Shown here piece by piece: positions 1 to 11,894 of a stretch of DNA of 64,000 nucleotides. A program made the translations under genes and the position numbers. Origin of the DNA: Toxonevra muliebris (Eukaryota; Arthropoda; Insecta; Diptera; Pallopteridae); contig OY829326.1 of NCBI GenBank assembly GCA_963691655.1, positions 83,755,235 through 83,819,234 on the forward strand. Reading direction: 5' to 3'. A model generated the notes under the pieces. The model was not told where the DNA came from. It saw only the letters and a list, made by a program, of their open reading frames with translations, and did no database searches. Each line of letters opens with the position of its first letter. The first letter of the stretch is position 1.

Positions 1-1196
1 GTTGCATGCAGCAATATGCAAACATACCAACACATGTATGAACACATATGTATACACATATATATATATATATATAGATTGCATGTTATGTTCATTAATA
101 TTTGCGGCGAGTATTCATTTTTAATTCCATTCCTATGATTCTCTGCTATTCTAATCACCTGAACGTGTCCGCACGTCCATACAGTAATTGGGAAACGTGT
201 GGAGGAAATATTTAATTTACCTCTAACATGTTAGAAATCTACACATAATTTCTAATTCAATATTTAAAGTTTTCTCAATACTTTTTTATTGTAAGTAACA
301 TTAATGGCATTTAAAAATTGTTATTTCCTTAATTTAAGACAATTTAAAAGCTTCTTCCAAAAATGAAGAAGTTAAAATGCCTAAAATACTGATTAATAGA
401 TAAAATTGATTACGAATAGTAAAATTGAAAAAAGCTGTTGCTGCATTGAAGTCTTTCCTACTTTTAATAAATGGAAAATCTTTGCATATGATTTTGAATA
501 AATTTGACATCTTTATTACTTGTATTTATATACAACATTAGGTGTTTCATTTCCATAAACAAACATAACATTTTAATTGCGGAACTGCACAATCCAATGC
601 AAGAGATATTATAATTATGTGCTAGGTCTAGTCAGGAAAACAACCTTGCAAACGAATATTAAGAAAGACGTTGACTTCCTATCAGAAAATGTAATATTTC
701 CAAAATTTCTGAACTGTGCTTTAACCCTTTCGTTGTTTTTGGCTATTATAATGTACAAAAAAATGCTCATATTTCACTTGTCCTCATTTCAAACCTATTG
801 GGAATTTTAATTAAAAAAAATATTTTTTGAATCAAACATGTTTTTTCTCTGTAAAATTTAAGTTTGAGTAAAAACGGGAGCACAGTTTTTTTTTTATTTT
901 ATTTTGAAAAACAGTCCAAATTACAGTTGTGTGAATTTAAGAAGAGAAGGTACAAAGTTTAAAATTTTGAGCAGGTATTTAAGCTTTTTTTTAACTATAG
1001 TATTTTAAAACGAAAGTTAAAACTCCATTTCATAATATACAAAATTAATAACTTAAAAAAAGTTGTTAAAAAAAATTATTTTACATGCTTAAAGAAATTG
1101 TACATTAAGGTGTACAAATTCACGCAACTCTAATGTACAATATAATGTACAATAAATAATTTGGTTACTATAGTCAGTGATGTTAACTGTCCAATA
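1..1196. other. AT-rich non-coding stretch
   Basis: No frame here has a recognisable domain, and short open frames such as 577-810 start at TTG and have AT-driven composition. A (TA)9 microsatellite lies at 59-76. Poly-A and poly-T runs are frequent. I see no gene or element boundary. Confidence 0.6.
59..76. repeat. (TA)n microsatellite
   Basis: Nine uninterrupted TA units, preceded by CA-rich sequence. Confidence 0.9.
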
Positions 1197-1295
1197 ATTA
1201 CTGTATTTTACTGATTTTAAAGTCTGTACAGTAAAACAGTAATTCGTTTGAATTATACAGTAATTTCAAAAAGCATACAGTAATATACAGTAAAG
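1197..1295. repeat. Cluster of ACAGTAA motifs
   Basis: Within about 100 bp there are at least four ACAGTAA copies (three as TACAGTAAT or close) plus a TTACTGTA in the opposite orientation near the left edge. Spacing is irregular, so this is not a strict tandem array. It could be a cluster of binding sites, the subterminal part of a transposon, or a decayed minisatellite. Confidence 0.5.
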
Positions 1296-1330
1296 TGCCT
1301 CAAGTCCCATACACAAAAAAAGATCGGTAT

Positions 1331-1660
1331 TTTTGTGCACCTCTAAAAATTAACAACGGTTTATTTTATAATGGTTTCTAAAATATTTCAGCTCTGGCGA
1401 TTACCATTCGTGAGCTGGACCATCTAGTCTGCTAGCAGATTTTGAAAATGAATGCAGAATGCTAGAGCTTTTCAGTATCTTTTATTTGTGAATTTTTAAT
1501 TGGCCAAAAGTAACCTATCGAAAAATTGTCCTGTACAAAAGTAGATTTTCAGAGATTTTTTCAAGATGGCCTAGCTCACAAACGGTAATTGCTAAAGCTA
1601 AAATATTTTGAAAATCATCATAATGCATACCAAGGTTCCTTTTCAGGGTTGTACAAACAC
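1331..1660. repeat. Imperfect long inverted repeat (foldback-like)
   Basis: The sequence around 1378-1427 (TAAAATATTTCAGCT, GATTACCATTCGTGAGCT, GGACCATCT) returns as a reverse complement at about 1563-1612 (AAAATATTTTAGCTTTAGC, AATTACCGTTTGTGAGCTAG, GCCATCT). Weaker matching continues outward to about 1331 and 1660. The arms are near 100 bp including the weaker part, with a spacer of about 135 bp. No target duplication could be fixed and no coding capacity is present. It may be a foldback element or a MITE remnant. Confidence 0.6.
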
Positions 1661-3508
1661 AAATTCTTTTCGTAAAGCACTTTAGTAAACAGTATTACTC
1701 AAAATTGTAAGTATAATTGATTATTTATTAGTTTTTTTTTATAAATTGTGATGTGTCTTCTGAAATAAACTTTCAATTGTCATTTGATAAAGTAATAATT
1801 CATCAATACATTTTTGGTATATTTAGATTCTTTTAGGTTCAGCCCTACTCATCAAGTTTTTTTTGGATTCTGACAGAACCATAAGATAACTTGTTAGTTT
1901 TGCATCAGAGCTTGTTTGTAGAATATTTTTCTCCAACATATTAACTCTTTGGTGCCCACCATTATGAATCTTTTTACCCTTTTCGAAAAAGTTCCTTTGT
2001 TGAACCTTTTTGATGGTTGATGGAGGGCTAATATGTTCAAGTAATATGTTGCCTATCAAATTTTACTATAGGTTTTTGAACAGCAAAAATCTGTAAACTT
2101 GCTTTTAGTAAACATAAACCTAAATTCCAAAAATGTTTCAAATTTTCAGCTTTTATGAGAACTGGATGCTTATTTTTTAGCCGATTGTTATGAAACTTTC
2201 AGAAACTATGTAATTTCTTAGCGAAAAAAACGATGTGTGGAAAAATTTAATTTATTTCGATGTAAAATATGGGCACCTCCCATACAAATTTTCCACTTTT
2301 GGGGATTTTTGACGGTTTTTTGTATGGGAGGTATGTCTAAAATTATTTTTGCAAATAAATATCAGATTCAGTTTTTTTACGACAAAAAACCCCTCGATTC
2401 CATGTAACATGAACATGTAACTTCGTAGTATACCCCAAACCAAAACTTCAAAAAAAATTTTGTATGGAACGCAGCCGATAGGGGGAAGAACCGGTTATCA
2501 CCACAGAATTCCTTGACCCCGAATTAGTTAGAAACGATAAGTCTCTCGTCCGCTACAAAATTTTTTTTTTAAATTCGAGCACAGTGTAATGTGCAAAATT
2601 CCAAAAGCTCTACAGCCTTTCCCAAAAACTTCTTTCAATTTTTTTTGTTGGTTTTTATTAACAAAATCCGAATCTAAGAGTCAAAAACTACAAACAAATT
2701 TTTTACTCCCAAATAAAAAAGTTGAGAAGTGTCAGTTCAATTTTAAAAATTTGAGTTCTTATCAGAACGAAATTTTGTAGTTTTATTAATTTTTTTTTAT
2801 TAAAATCACATTCCCCTATGCCACCTTCACCATCATTACCCTCCTTTCCTACTCATTTTGTAAATGTAAGCCCATAAAATGCCCCATCTGATGGTGGAAA
2901 AATTCCAAACTTAATTTTTAAAAATTTCGCATTTTATTACCTTTCAAATATGTATGTATATATGTCTAAATTTACAAAGACCCAAAAATGCTTCTTATTT
3001 TTATTAAGTTTTAAGCTTTTTGAGCTCCGTTTCTTAATTTTACTAACCTAGAAAAACTGTGGATACGGGATTGCTCAGTAAAACTTGATCGAATCTGATA
3101 TACAAATTTCAATGTTCGACAACGTTAAAATATGGCAATTGGTGCCAAATTAAATGCTTCCAAATTTCATTCCGATTGACCTCACGTTGCCGTCGGAACC
3201 TTCAGTTTGAAACATTGGAAAAATGAGAATAAATCTAAATATTTCAGGATTCCATCGATTTTTCGGGCACCAAGTGGAATGTTATCAATCTCAATGTCCA
3301 CAGAATTTCTAGAATTTGGCCCCTCCATCTGAAATAAGAGTTGGACATTTAAGGAAAAATTATGATTTCGCTTGAGTTCGGTTCAACGGAGGAAAAACAA
3401 ATTGGTTTGGTTAGGTTAACCAAAATGCCGGTTGCTTCCGTTCAAAAATGTTTTGATTCTAAATTACCCTGCTACCATGATTGTACTTAAAAATGTTGTA
3501 AGTATTAT
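1661..3508. other. Non-coding stretch, no gene recognised
   Basis: This is AT-rich sequence with one perfect short inverted repeat, listed separately at 2275-2332. Open frames at 1823-2059, 2252-2443 and 2589-2780 match no family I know. The segment at 2470-2560 and that at 3080-3330 are less AT-rich, but no frame stays open through them. Confidence 0.55.
2275..2332. repeat. Perfect 14-bp inverted repeat
   Basis: ACCTCCCATACAAA at 2275-2288 is repeated as its exact reverse complement TTTGTATGGGAGGT at 2319-2332. The spacer is 30 bp. It could form a hairpin. No U-run or gene neighbour gives it a role. Confidence 0.7.
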
Positions 3509-3736
3509 AGTCATACCTAAATTGGTCATTTAAGGAAAAATATGCTAAATCGTTCGTGATATTTGATGAAAATGGGTGAAAGGTCTGTGGGCAACCGTAA
3601 AATTACACGTTCACACTGACTGAAGCAAAAATTTGGTAGTTTATGGCCCGTTTAAAACCGATTTAGTGTATTTTTCTTTAAATGGCAATGGCAAACTGGC
3701 GAACGCTACGCTTAACGCTCTAATTTAGGTATGACT
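3509..3736. mobile_element. Small inverted-repeat element (MITE-like), nested arms
   Basis: AGTCATACCTAAATT at 3509-3523 is mirrored exactly at 3722-3736. A second pair of arms lies inside: 3526-3552 (CATTTAAGGAAAAATATG, CTAAATCG) against 3659-3685 reversed, about 23 of 27 bases alike. The total length is about 228 bp with no coding capacity. Terminal repeats plus small size suggest a MITE. The target duplication is unclear because the flanks do not match. Confidence 0.6.
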
Positions 3737-5025
3737 GTTAGTAAAGGGTTCGTTTCGAAAACGCAAACACAACCGATTAACATTAATACATATCCTGTTT
3801 CAATACAAAATTTTTGAGTTTTTATCTTTTAATGCAAATCCAGAACAACATGTACTAGTTGTGTATTTTTCTGCGGCATTAATAAAAAATCCAATTTGAT
3901 GTGGAATGGCTAAAATCGAATATTTAATAATTAGTGTCACGAGTTTATTTATTTTCGATGAATCTCTTTCGCATTTTCATTATTTGGTACAAATAAAATA
4001 AATTCCAATTACATATAAAAAATGTTCGCATTCACTGCCAAAAAACACCAGATATTGTAATTTTATGTAATTTCGTTCATGTCACAATACGAGGCAATTA
4101 ACAGTAACATACAATATAATATAAATATATGTATAAATATATATGAGCGTATGTACCCATAGGGACTTAAAACGCTTCCAAAAGCAATCCCAAAGGTATG
4201 GTGGTCCCTTGGAAGCTTAGATGAGTTATTTAAGAAAATAGCTCTCCGGAGAGCCATCTTTCGTGAAAAAACTTGCTTGAAAAACATTCAAAAACACCAA
4301 GTATCTAACGGAGATGATACGATCGTTGCTGGCGTCGAAACATTGCAGAATGACTTCTTTCCCATCGGGTATTCGCCATCGCATACATTTAAAATCAACC
4401 GTAACTATAGGATTGTTTGTTGTTCGTTGGTTTTTTCGTTGATTGGTGACACAAATTAAAATTTCATCAAAAAAAGCTATTGTTGTGTTTTATTTTTCCA
4501 TTACTGTTGTTGTGGAGACACGCCTATTTGGGTGAAAAGTTGTTCGTGTTGTTTTCGAGAATGCCACTACAGCAACTACATTTATTTCGATTATTTTAAT
4601 TTTTCACCTTTCGCTTAAACTCCGCTTGTTAAAAAATTTCAATGAAAATTTATTAAATTCCATTTTGTACAAACAAAAACAACAAAATGCCACTAGCATC
4701 ATAGTCATTGTCGTCCTGACCGGCAGTACGTATGTATATGATACAAACATACATATTGTATAAATACTTGCATATATCGTATGCATGTATATCGCATGTT
4801 CGGAATGGGTGGCAGTGAAATTGCATTGAACATGACTGCCATGGTTGGACATGGCTAAAGTTATAAAATGAAAATCAACTTCCCTTCCACCCTTCGATCC
4901 TTTCATACCAATACTAATGCAAACGACATGATGGACAAATAATAGGTTTGGGAAATAATTAAGGTATTTTATTAATTTTGAATTAAAATTCGCTATGAAA
5001 AGCAATTATAATTTTCCAAAGCAAT
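3737..5025. other. Non-coding stretch, no gene recognised
   Basis: AT-rich sequence with CATATGTATG-type simple repeats around 4730-4800. Open frames at 4063-4287, 4277-4459 and 4604-5005 have low-complexity or simple-repeat translations and no domain. Confidence 0.5.
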
Positions 5026-5165
5026 TTCAGTAGCCTAGTGGTTAGTGTGTTGGACGGCTACGCAGTGGTGTCCGGGTACAAATCTCGGCACGGTCAAAAA
5101 TCAAAATATTTTGTACACGGCACCACCTCTTGGTTGACAATGGCAAAGCTTTAAGATTCAAAATT
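5026..5165 (+). mobile_element. tRNA-derived SINE, partial copy
   Basis: An A-box-like segment (TAGCCTAGTGGTTAGTGTG at 5031-5049) is followed about 44 bp later by a degenerate B box (GGTACAAATC at 5075-5084), the internal RNA polymerase III promoter layout of tRNAs. The sequence does not fold as a functional tRNA. The same A-box wording occurs reversed at 33,977-33,998. Downstream, 'CACCTCTTGGTTGACAATGG' resembles the body of the SINE copies at 26.8 kb and 31.95 kb ('CATCTTGGTAGGTAATGGC'). Confidence 0.6.
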
Positions 5166-5734
5166 GCCTTAACAAATCTCTTCATTTCGTGGTTCGGATT
5201 TGGCATTAAACTACTCTAGTCATGTACATTTACAATTATTAATATTAATTGCCAAAAAAGACAAAATAAATTTAATAATCTATTGAATGGTTTTTAAATA
5301 TTTTTTTCTTCTATTGTTTTCTGTTCGCAATTTCAAGAGATAAAATTTGGAATTTTAGTTACACTATGTGATCAAATTTGATTTATTGTGTTTGACATTT
5401 TCGTCCTGAAACTGAGTTTGAAAAACATAAAGAATTATCGGGTCTTTGTAAATTTAAACTTATATGAAAGGTAATAACAATAATTTTGTTTTAGAAAGGA
5501 TTGAATTTACGAAAAGAGGAAAAAAATGGAAATTATTATTGAGTAGGGAAAAAGTTAGTTCGCTTTTATAGTCTTTCAAAGTTGAACTGCTTTAGTGTAT
5601 TTTTCAATTCTATTTTCTCTTTATAATGAAAACAAAAATTTTAAAACCCAAACATTATTAAATTTTATACATTTTCGCTAATAGTATTATTGCTTATTTC
5701 TTGCAAAAGTTATGTAATGGACACAAAATTTTCA

Positions 5735-5920
5735 CTTGACTCCAAATGACTCCAATTGACTTCAAATCCCCACTTGACTCCAAATGACTGCAAGTGACTC
5801 CAATTGACTTCAAATTCCTAATTGACTCCAAATGACTTTAACTGACTCTAATTGACTTAAAAATCCCAAGTGATTCGAAAAGACTCCAAGTGACTTCAAG
5901 TGACTCCAAGTGACTTCAAA
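5735..5920. repeat. Minisatellite of GACTCCAA-type units
   Basis: Roughly 10-12-bp units beginning TGACTCCAA, TGACTTCAA or TGACTCTAA repeat across about 185 bp, with longer-period structure (CCAAATGACTCCAATTGAC recurs). The units have diverged, which points to an old array. An apparent minus-strand frame over it (5810-6058) comes from the repeat and is not taken as a gene. Confidence 0.85.
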
Positions 5921-8900
5921 GCAATTATGATTTTGGAGTCTCATGATTTCAAAAAAATATTGCATTCCCTTGACTCTAACAAAGACTTTTCTAAATGAAT
6001 AACCAATCGGCGACTCCAAAACTTCATTTTTTATTCTAGAGTCAAATATGTTATTCAATAACTACAATAAAAAATTATTATTCATTTGTGACTTATATCC
6101 TCAATTGATTGCATTCTTTTACGGCTCTGCTTTGTAGATATATTTTATTACTTTAACAATATACAAAAATATTAAAAAAAAAAAAATTACAATTTCAAGT
6201 AAACTAAAATTGATGTTACAGTTGCCCTCTTCCAAAAAAACTGTTGGTGAGTCATGTTTTGGATCTTCCACTGATCTATAACAAAACAAAAGTGTAGTTA
6301 AAAAAATTTGACAAAATGGCGCGTTGGTGAAATTTACCCCACGAAAACAGACCGCTTTTTTACCGTATTTAAAAAGTAAGAAGTATTCAACGTAGCGTTT
6401 TAGTTCCAGCGATAAGCACTAGTTTACTGAATAATATAGTAAAATTTGAGACTAATCGGTAGAGTAATTTTTGTTTTTTGTCTCACGCAGTGCAGAAAAA
6501 TATAGTTTCGAGAAAAATGAGCTTAAACTTCGATCGGTGCTTTTACCTGCTTCTGCGCTCACCTGCTAAATAGGCTGTAGAAGTCGAAATACTAGAAATA
6601 TTGATACATTACAGAATACTTTCAAAAGCCTATACTTTTGAAATATAAAAAAAATCGATTTTTCGAAAAATCTAGACCAAAAGGTGGACTTAAACTTCTT
6701 AATATGGAAAACTCTATAATGTTAAAATTGTTAATAAAGTTTTTTATTCTTATTTCGCTGAAGAAAGTAATAAGCACTTTATTAAAAACAAGCTGCAAGA
6801 AGCAAACTTTGCATGCCTATATCTTTAAAAAGCGATATAACTTTGTAAAACCCTTTTAGGGTTTTGTTACTCTAGACCGTTAGAAAAGTGTGTTGCACAG
6901 TGTATTATTATTTGTTCTTTGAAAACAAGCCACTACATTTTTGATTAAAATAAATACAAAATTTTAAAAATGTTTTTTTTTTTATGTTCAACAACACTGG
7001 CACTGGAATACAACAAAAATTCAAAAAATCAGAAAGAGAGGATGAAATTTACCACCTCCTCCACAGTTAAAGGTTAAATTAAATTATAAAAATAGAAACC
7101 TCTTCATCACTTTCTATTTTTTACTGTTCATAAATCTAACGCTTCGCATCAACTGGTGCTGGAAAAAATTTAAATAATTTTTCACAAAAATTTACCACTT
7201 TATTCCTTTTAAATAAGTATAAAATAACAATAAATCGACAATTATTTCTAATTTTTTAATAATTTTTAAACCAAGTCCTGGGAAAAAATTTATGCCAACG
7301 AAAATGGAACTATCAGATCTTCTTACCTTCATTCGGAGAACCAAATGGTTCAATAAAGACATTACCTGGACTTCTGCCGGAAACCGTTGTTAGAGACGTG
7401 CCTCCTCCGAGCAATTAAATGAGGGCAATCACAATGGACAATTAAGTCTCCGAGTGGAAGTGCGGGTATATACATATATATATTCGCCCACGCCTTCCAA
7501 ACCTAACCTAACCTTAAGGGAATTTTATTCGAAAAAACTGTGTATTTGCTCTGATCAGTACCTCGTGAATACCGTGTTAGAAACAATTCACCATAAAATT
7601 GACAGTATTAGCGCTGAAAACATATATAGTCATTGGCAACATGCTAGTAAAAATTTTGTGACCAACCGGCCAAGACATTGCGCCAGCGCTCCTTAGGCGA
7701 AGAAGGTAAGCGCGCCTGTACATGCTGTAATTATTAGTGAATGCATAAGACTCAAAAAGTTGGTATGGGCCCTCGAATGCTGATAGTTATACAGTTATTG
7801 GTGAAAAATTATTGATAGTTGTGGGCAAAAAATTTGGTATTTTTTCTCTAAATACTAAGTAGGTAATATATTCTAGGAATCCACATCTCATATCCTTTTT
7901 ATACAAAACCTCTCATTTGTTGTTAGTTTAACCGGTTTTTTTTTTAATATATTTAGACAATTTTCGATATTTTAGAGAATTCCCATTTAAATTTATGAAC
8001 AAAAAAAAAATTTATCAAAAAGTAACTGGTAGTAAATAGTAACAAAAACTAAAATGTGAAACCCCGACCAACTGAGTAAAAAAGTATACACACACACATA
8101 CATTAATGAGCAAGTAGAATAAAAACATTATTTTCGAAGTTGTTATAGTTAAAAACAACAAAACTCAGAAAAATGCTTTTTTGCTAAAGTTTGCATATTT
8201 TACCTCACGTTTTTTTCTTAAAGTTTGGTTAGCTGTACTTTGAGAAATATGTATAGAGCCCTATCAAGTTATAATTTTTACGCGAAGTTTGAATTTTTGT
8301 CTAGAAAAATTTACCATTTCCAATATTTACTATTTTTTTGTTGATTTTCATATACTCCTCCAAAAAAAAAAAAAAAAAAATGTTCCTGTTTACTTAACCC
8401 GTCCATCTATTTAAAACTTTAAATTTTGTAATGTAGTTTTACAGCCACTATTTTAGAAATAAGTTTTGAAATGTAGTTTTGATGAATTTTCAAATTAATG
8501 TTTCTTTAAAAAAACAGCAGTACGAAATGGGTGAAGTACAGTATATTTTCTATTTTTTTATTCATTGTTGCTTACCGAACATATATGTACAAATATGGGA
8601 CATTCTCTGTCAATGGGAGACCCCCCTGTCTAAAAGTGGTTAAGGTATTTTAGGGCATGTTTGGGCTCAAATAAAAGCTTATTATCACTAGTTTCGAATG
8701 CAACAGAGCCTTTTTTGATTTTGCATGATGGTGGACCAGTATGGCGGCTGCAAGTCTACCACCTCACCTTAAATAATAGTTTTATCAAGCGTACGTTTAC
8801 CCAAGTCATTATAAAAAACAGATAAAGCCTTAAAGCTTATTTTTGTGTTGTTTCAGCTGATGAACATGAATCTAATATTATTTTCTACGGGAAATGTTAC

Positions 8901-9620
8901 ATGTCGTCCCTAACCTCAAAAAATGAAAAATCCCAAAAAACTTTTTTTCGTGTCTCACGTGTCCCAAATCACCAGAAAACTTTCCAAAAAACTTATTCTT
9001 CATTTTTCATTTCTTAACTTGGCTGTAACATACTTTTAGCGTTACCCAGAAATAACGACGTGAACTTAGTAGGTCTCTGTTTCTTTGCGGTGCTTTAAAC
9101 AGTTAAAACAAAAGAATCCAATTTCAAGTTTTAAGAGCAGATAGAATTCTTACCTCGACACCTAAAGGGAATTTGACCAACTTTCCTCTTCTCCTCAAAA
9201 TGTTGGCAATTTTTATATTCTATAGCAATTTTAAATGAAATGTTGATTACTTATTTCAACTAACAATAACAAATTTCTTCTATATACACGCTGGACTTGA
9301 TCCCATGTGATCTGTCACTTTGAAATGTAATTGCTTCATTCTTGAACTGACAACACTGTCATTCAGATTTTCCACCACAACGTCAATCAAAAAGGCGTAA
9401 ATGTTCTATTCTCTATACACTTTCGTACTGTACTTATTTAACATGTTCAGCATTGTTTCGACGGCACTTTTGGCACATTGTGAGTGAAAACGGTTGAGGC
9501 TCAGACTCCTGTGTTCACGTCCTTGCTACTGATTGTTTGAGTAATATATTCGAATCACGTACGACGAACAATTTCATATTGAGGAAATATTTCTTGTTCC
9601 AATTTCAAATGCGGAAATAA
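5921..9620. other. Non-coding stretch, no gene recognised
   Basis: About 3.7 kb of AT-rich sequence with homopolymer runs (A tract near 8362-8379). Open frames at 6638-6859 and 7454-7696 show no domain. A short repeated-looking section near 6640-6670 (AATCGATTTTTCGAAAAAT) is self-complementary. The sequence at 8600-8890 is less AT-rich but not open in any frame. No element ends were found. Confidence 0.5.
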
Positions 9621-10550
9621 CTTGACCATCAACAAAGAAGATGGAGATGAAAATGCAGAGAAACCTGCCGTTATAAAATGTAAAGTGGCTTCGTCAAATC
9701 CAAGGATATAAAACAAAAACTACACCAACAAAAGCAACAACAGTAGTAGCAATAGCAAGTTTCCACTGCTATCGAGATGATCGAACGATTACGGACAGAC
9801 AGCTCAGTGCAAATTAAGACTGACTGTGGTAATCTGGTGCTGGTACTGGTGCAGATTCTGTTATTCCTGCTACATGCCTCTCATTCGTTATGATGCATGC
9901 AACACATGCGTCACCGTCGTCGTCGCCTCTGCCATCAGTGTTGTTGTCAGCATTGAGATGCAGGATATGGAGATGTTGCGATGTGCACACACACACACAC
10001 ACTCATATATACAACAACGGGGCGGCAACATGCAGGCGCGCAAGTAGATGACATACGCATTTCGTCATTGGCATCCAACAACTACTACTGACTGCTCGTT
10101 GCAAACGTTTCACAATGTTGCAATAGTTGTTATTATGTTTATAGCCGTAGCAGTCAAAGTTGTTGCTGCAATTTTGTTGCTATGTATTGTTGTTGTTGTG
10201 TTTGTTATTCAACTGCAGCTGATGCATTGCGTTGCATTCCATCTCACTGCAATGTACTTTCGACTTTCGACACAACACGAGTTTATGCAATTCATAATGC
10301 AAGTTGGCCCACAACAACGACAACATATTGGTGCAATGTTACTGTTTTTGTTGAGTGGAGACTGTTGCCGTTGGCCCGGATACACGTACGAGGAAGCTGA
10401 CAGTTGGCACACTTTATCATTGACGATGGCGACGGATGCAAAATCGAACCACAAACTCCAAACTGATGCATAAACATAGCCACACAGACGCACAGAGATA
10501 CATCCGCAGGCACACATACATTCTCATATCCATACTATCCGTATCCGTAA
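9621..10550. other. GC-richer island with CAA/TTG and CA repeats
   Basis: Base composition shifts to a more balanced mix here. CAACA/TGTTG trinucleotides are frequent and a (CA)n run lies at 9986-10002. Frames stay open on both strands, for example 10,048-10,473 plus and 10,209-10,517 minus, but their translations are Cys/Val/Thr/His-rich and match nothing I recognise. Opposite-strand frames over the same bases suggest composition rather than coding. It could be a conserved regulatory island or an untranslated exon of a nearby gene; there is no direct evidence for either. Confidence 0.35.
9986..10002. repeat. (CA)n microsatellite
   Basis: An uninterrupted CA dinucleotide run of about 8 units inside the GC-richer island. 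Confidence 0.9.
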
Positions 10551-11758
10551 ATAGGGTGAAATGGAAAGACCAGGAAATCTTTTGATCAACGTACAAAAGC
10601 TTTGAATTGTTGTAAAATTTATTCGGTATATAATATTAATGATTACAGTGGTGAATTACTGATTCCACATTGCTACTTGAAACTGGCTTGCGGACATGTG
10701 CCTCTTAAGTAGCGTGGGATGTACTGTTGGCTCAAGCGGTATACATGGACGTTACAATAAAAAATTTGAAACATCAATACAGGAGAAATTGATAGACAAC
10801 ACTCGAAGGAAATCTTTGTAGCATCCTGCTTCACACACTATACAACTATCCAACCTTGAAATGAGAGACTTGCTATAACAAAAGCGAACTGTTTCGCGAA
10901 CTATTATACACCGAGTTATTATAATTTCCCAAATTTCATTGTTTTGGCAATTTTTACTCCACCTTAATACACATATTTATGTACAGTGTACAGTGAATGC
11001 AGACGGATGCTGTTGTTTGTGCATGTGAGCGTATATCTTTATCCATGTGGATGTACATGTATTTGTGTTGCAAAAACTTTTACGCTCGTCACGAGCGAAA
11101 ATTTATTGCACTCTAGAGTCCAAAGTTTTTTTTTTTACTTTTTCCATTTTTCGTTGTTTTTTCTCTTTTCATTTTTTTTTTTTTTTTTGCATTTTAGTTT
11201 CATTTTTGGTTTAACTGATGGAAACTGACGTGATTTATTTTGTGATGCCAATGACATTGTTGTTGTTATTATTATTATTATTTTTAGCACAATGTTGAAA
11301 ATATTATTTCCTAACAGACAAAATACAAAAATAAAATCCCAATGTAAAATAGAAAGGGGATAGAATTTATAAAATTTAGAAATTATATATATAATTACTA
11401 ATTGAAATTAAAAAAAAAAAAAAAAAAAAGAACAACAAAAACCTACTACTACATGCATCCACAAAAGGTATTCAGTTTGGTTTGGTTTCAACGAGAGAAA
11501 CAACGACATATTTAACGATTTATTCTTATGCAGAAATCTCACATTGTCAAGCTAATGCTGTCTGATCTCTGCTAAAACGGTGAAAAAATCTCATAGAATC
11601 AGGATAAAGACAAGAGGTGGGAAGTTGATGGGAAAACAAAAAATATTTAATGTTAATTAAGCACAATATTTTCTTTTAGTATTATACAGCGCTACTCTGT
11701 TGCAAACAAAAAACTTTCATTTGTTGGGCTGTGTTATTTTCAGTTCAACTGAGTATTT
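10551..11758. other. Non-coding stretch before the piggyBac element
   Basis: AT-rich DNA with a T-rich tract at about 11,127-11,190 and an A tract at 11,410-11,430. No gene is recognised. The stretch ends at the TTAA target site of the piggyBac insertion. Confidence 0.5.
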
Positions 11759-11762
11759 TTAA

Positions 11763-11777
11763 CCGTAGATCGAGCTT
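11763..11777. repeat. piggyBac left terminal inverted repeat
   Basis: CCGTAGATCGAGCTT immediately after TTAA; an exact mirror of 13,856-13,870. Confidence 0.93.
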
Positions 11778-11894
11778 CAAAAAAACTTCAAAATCCTATC
11801 TTATGTATCATTTTTGATACATACTACAGTTCTTAGGAACAGTTACAAATATTTGGCATTTTGTTAAAGATTTTTATTTATTGATATAAAATCA

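Noticed and set aside
4241..4254. Perfect palindrome GCTCTCCGGAGAGC.
   Set aside because: Too short and isolated; such palindromes can occur by chance in 64 kb and nothing nearby gives it a role.
4604..5005. 133-codon minus-strand frame.
   Set aside because: The translation is dominated by ACATACAT-type repeat residues and has no domain.
10048..10517. Overlapping open frames on both strands (141 and 102 codons).
   Set aside because: Composition-driven, mutually overlapping and without any domain.
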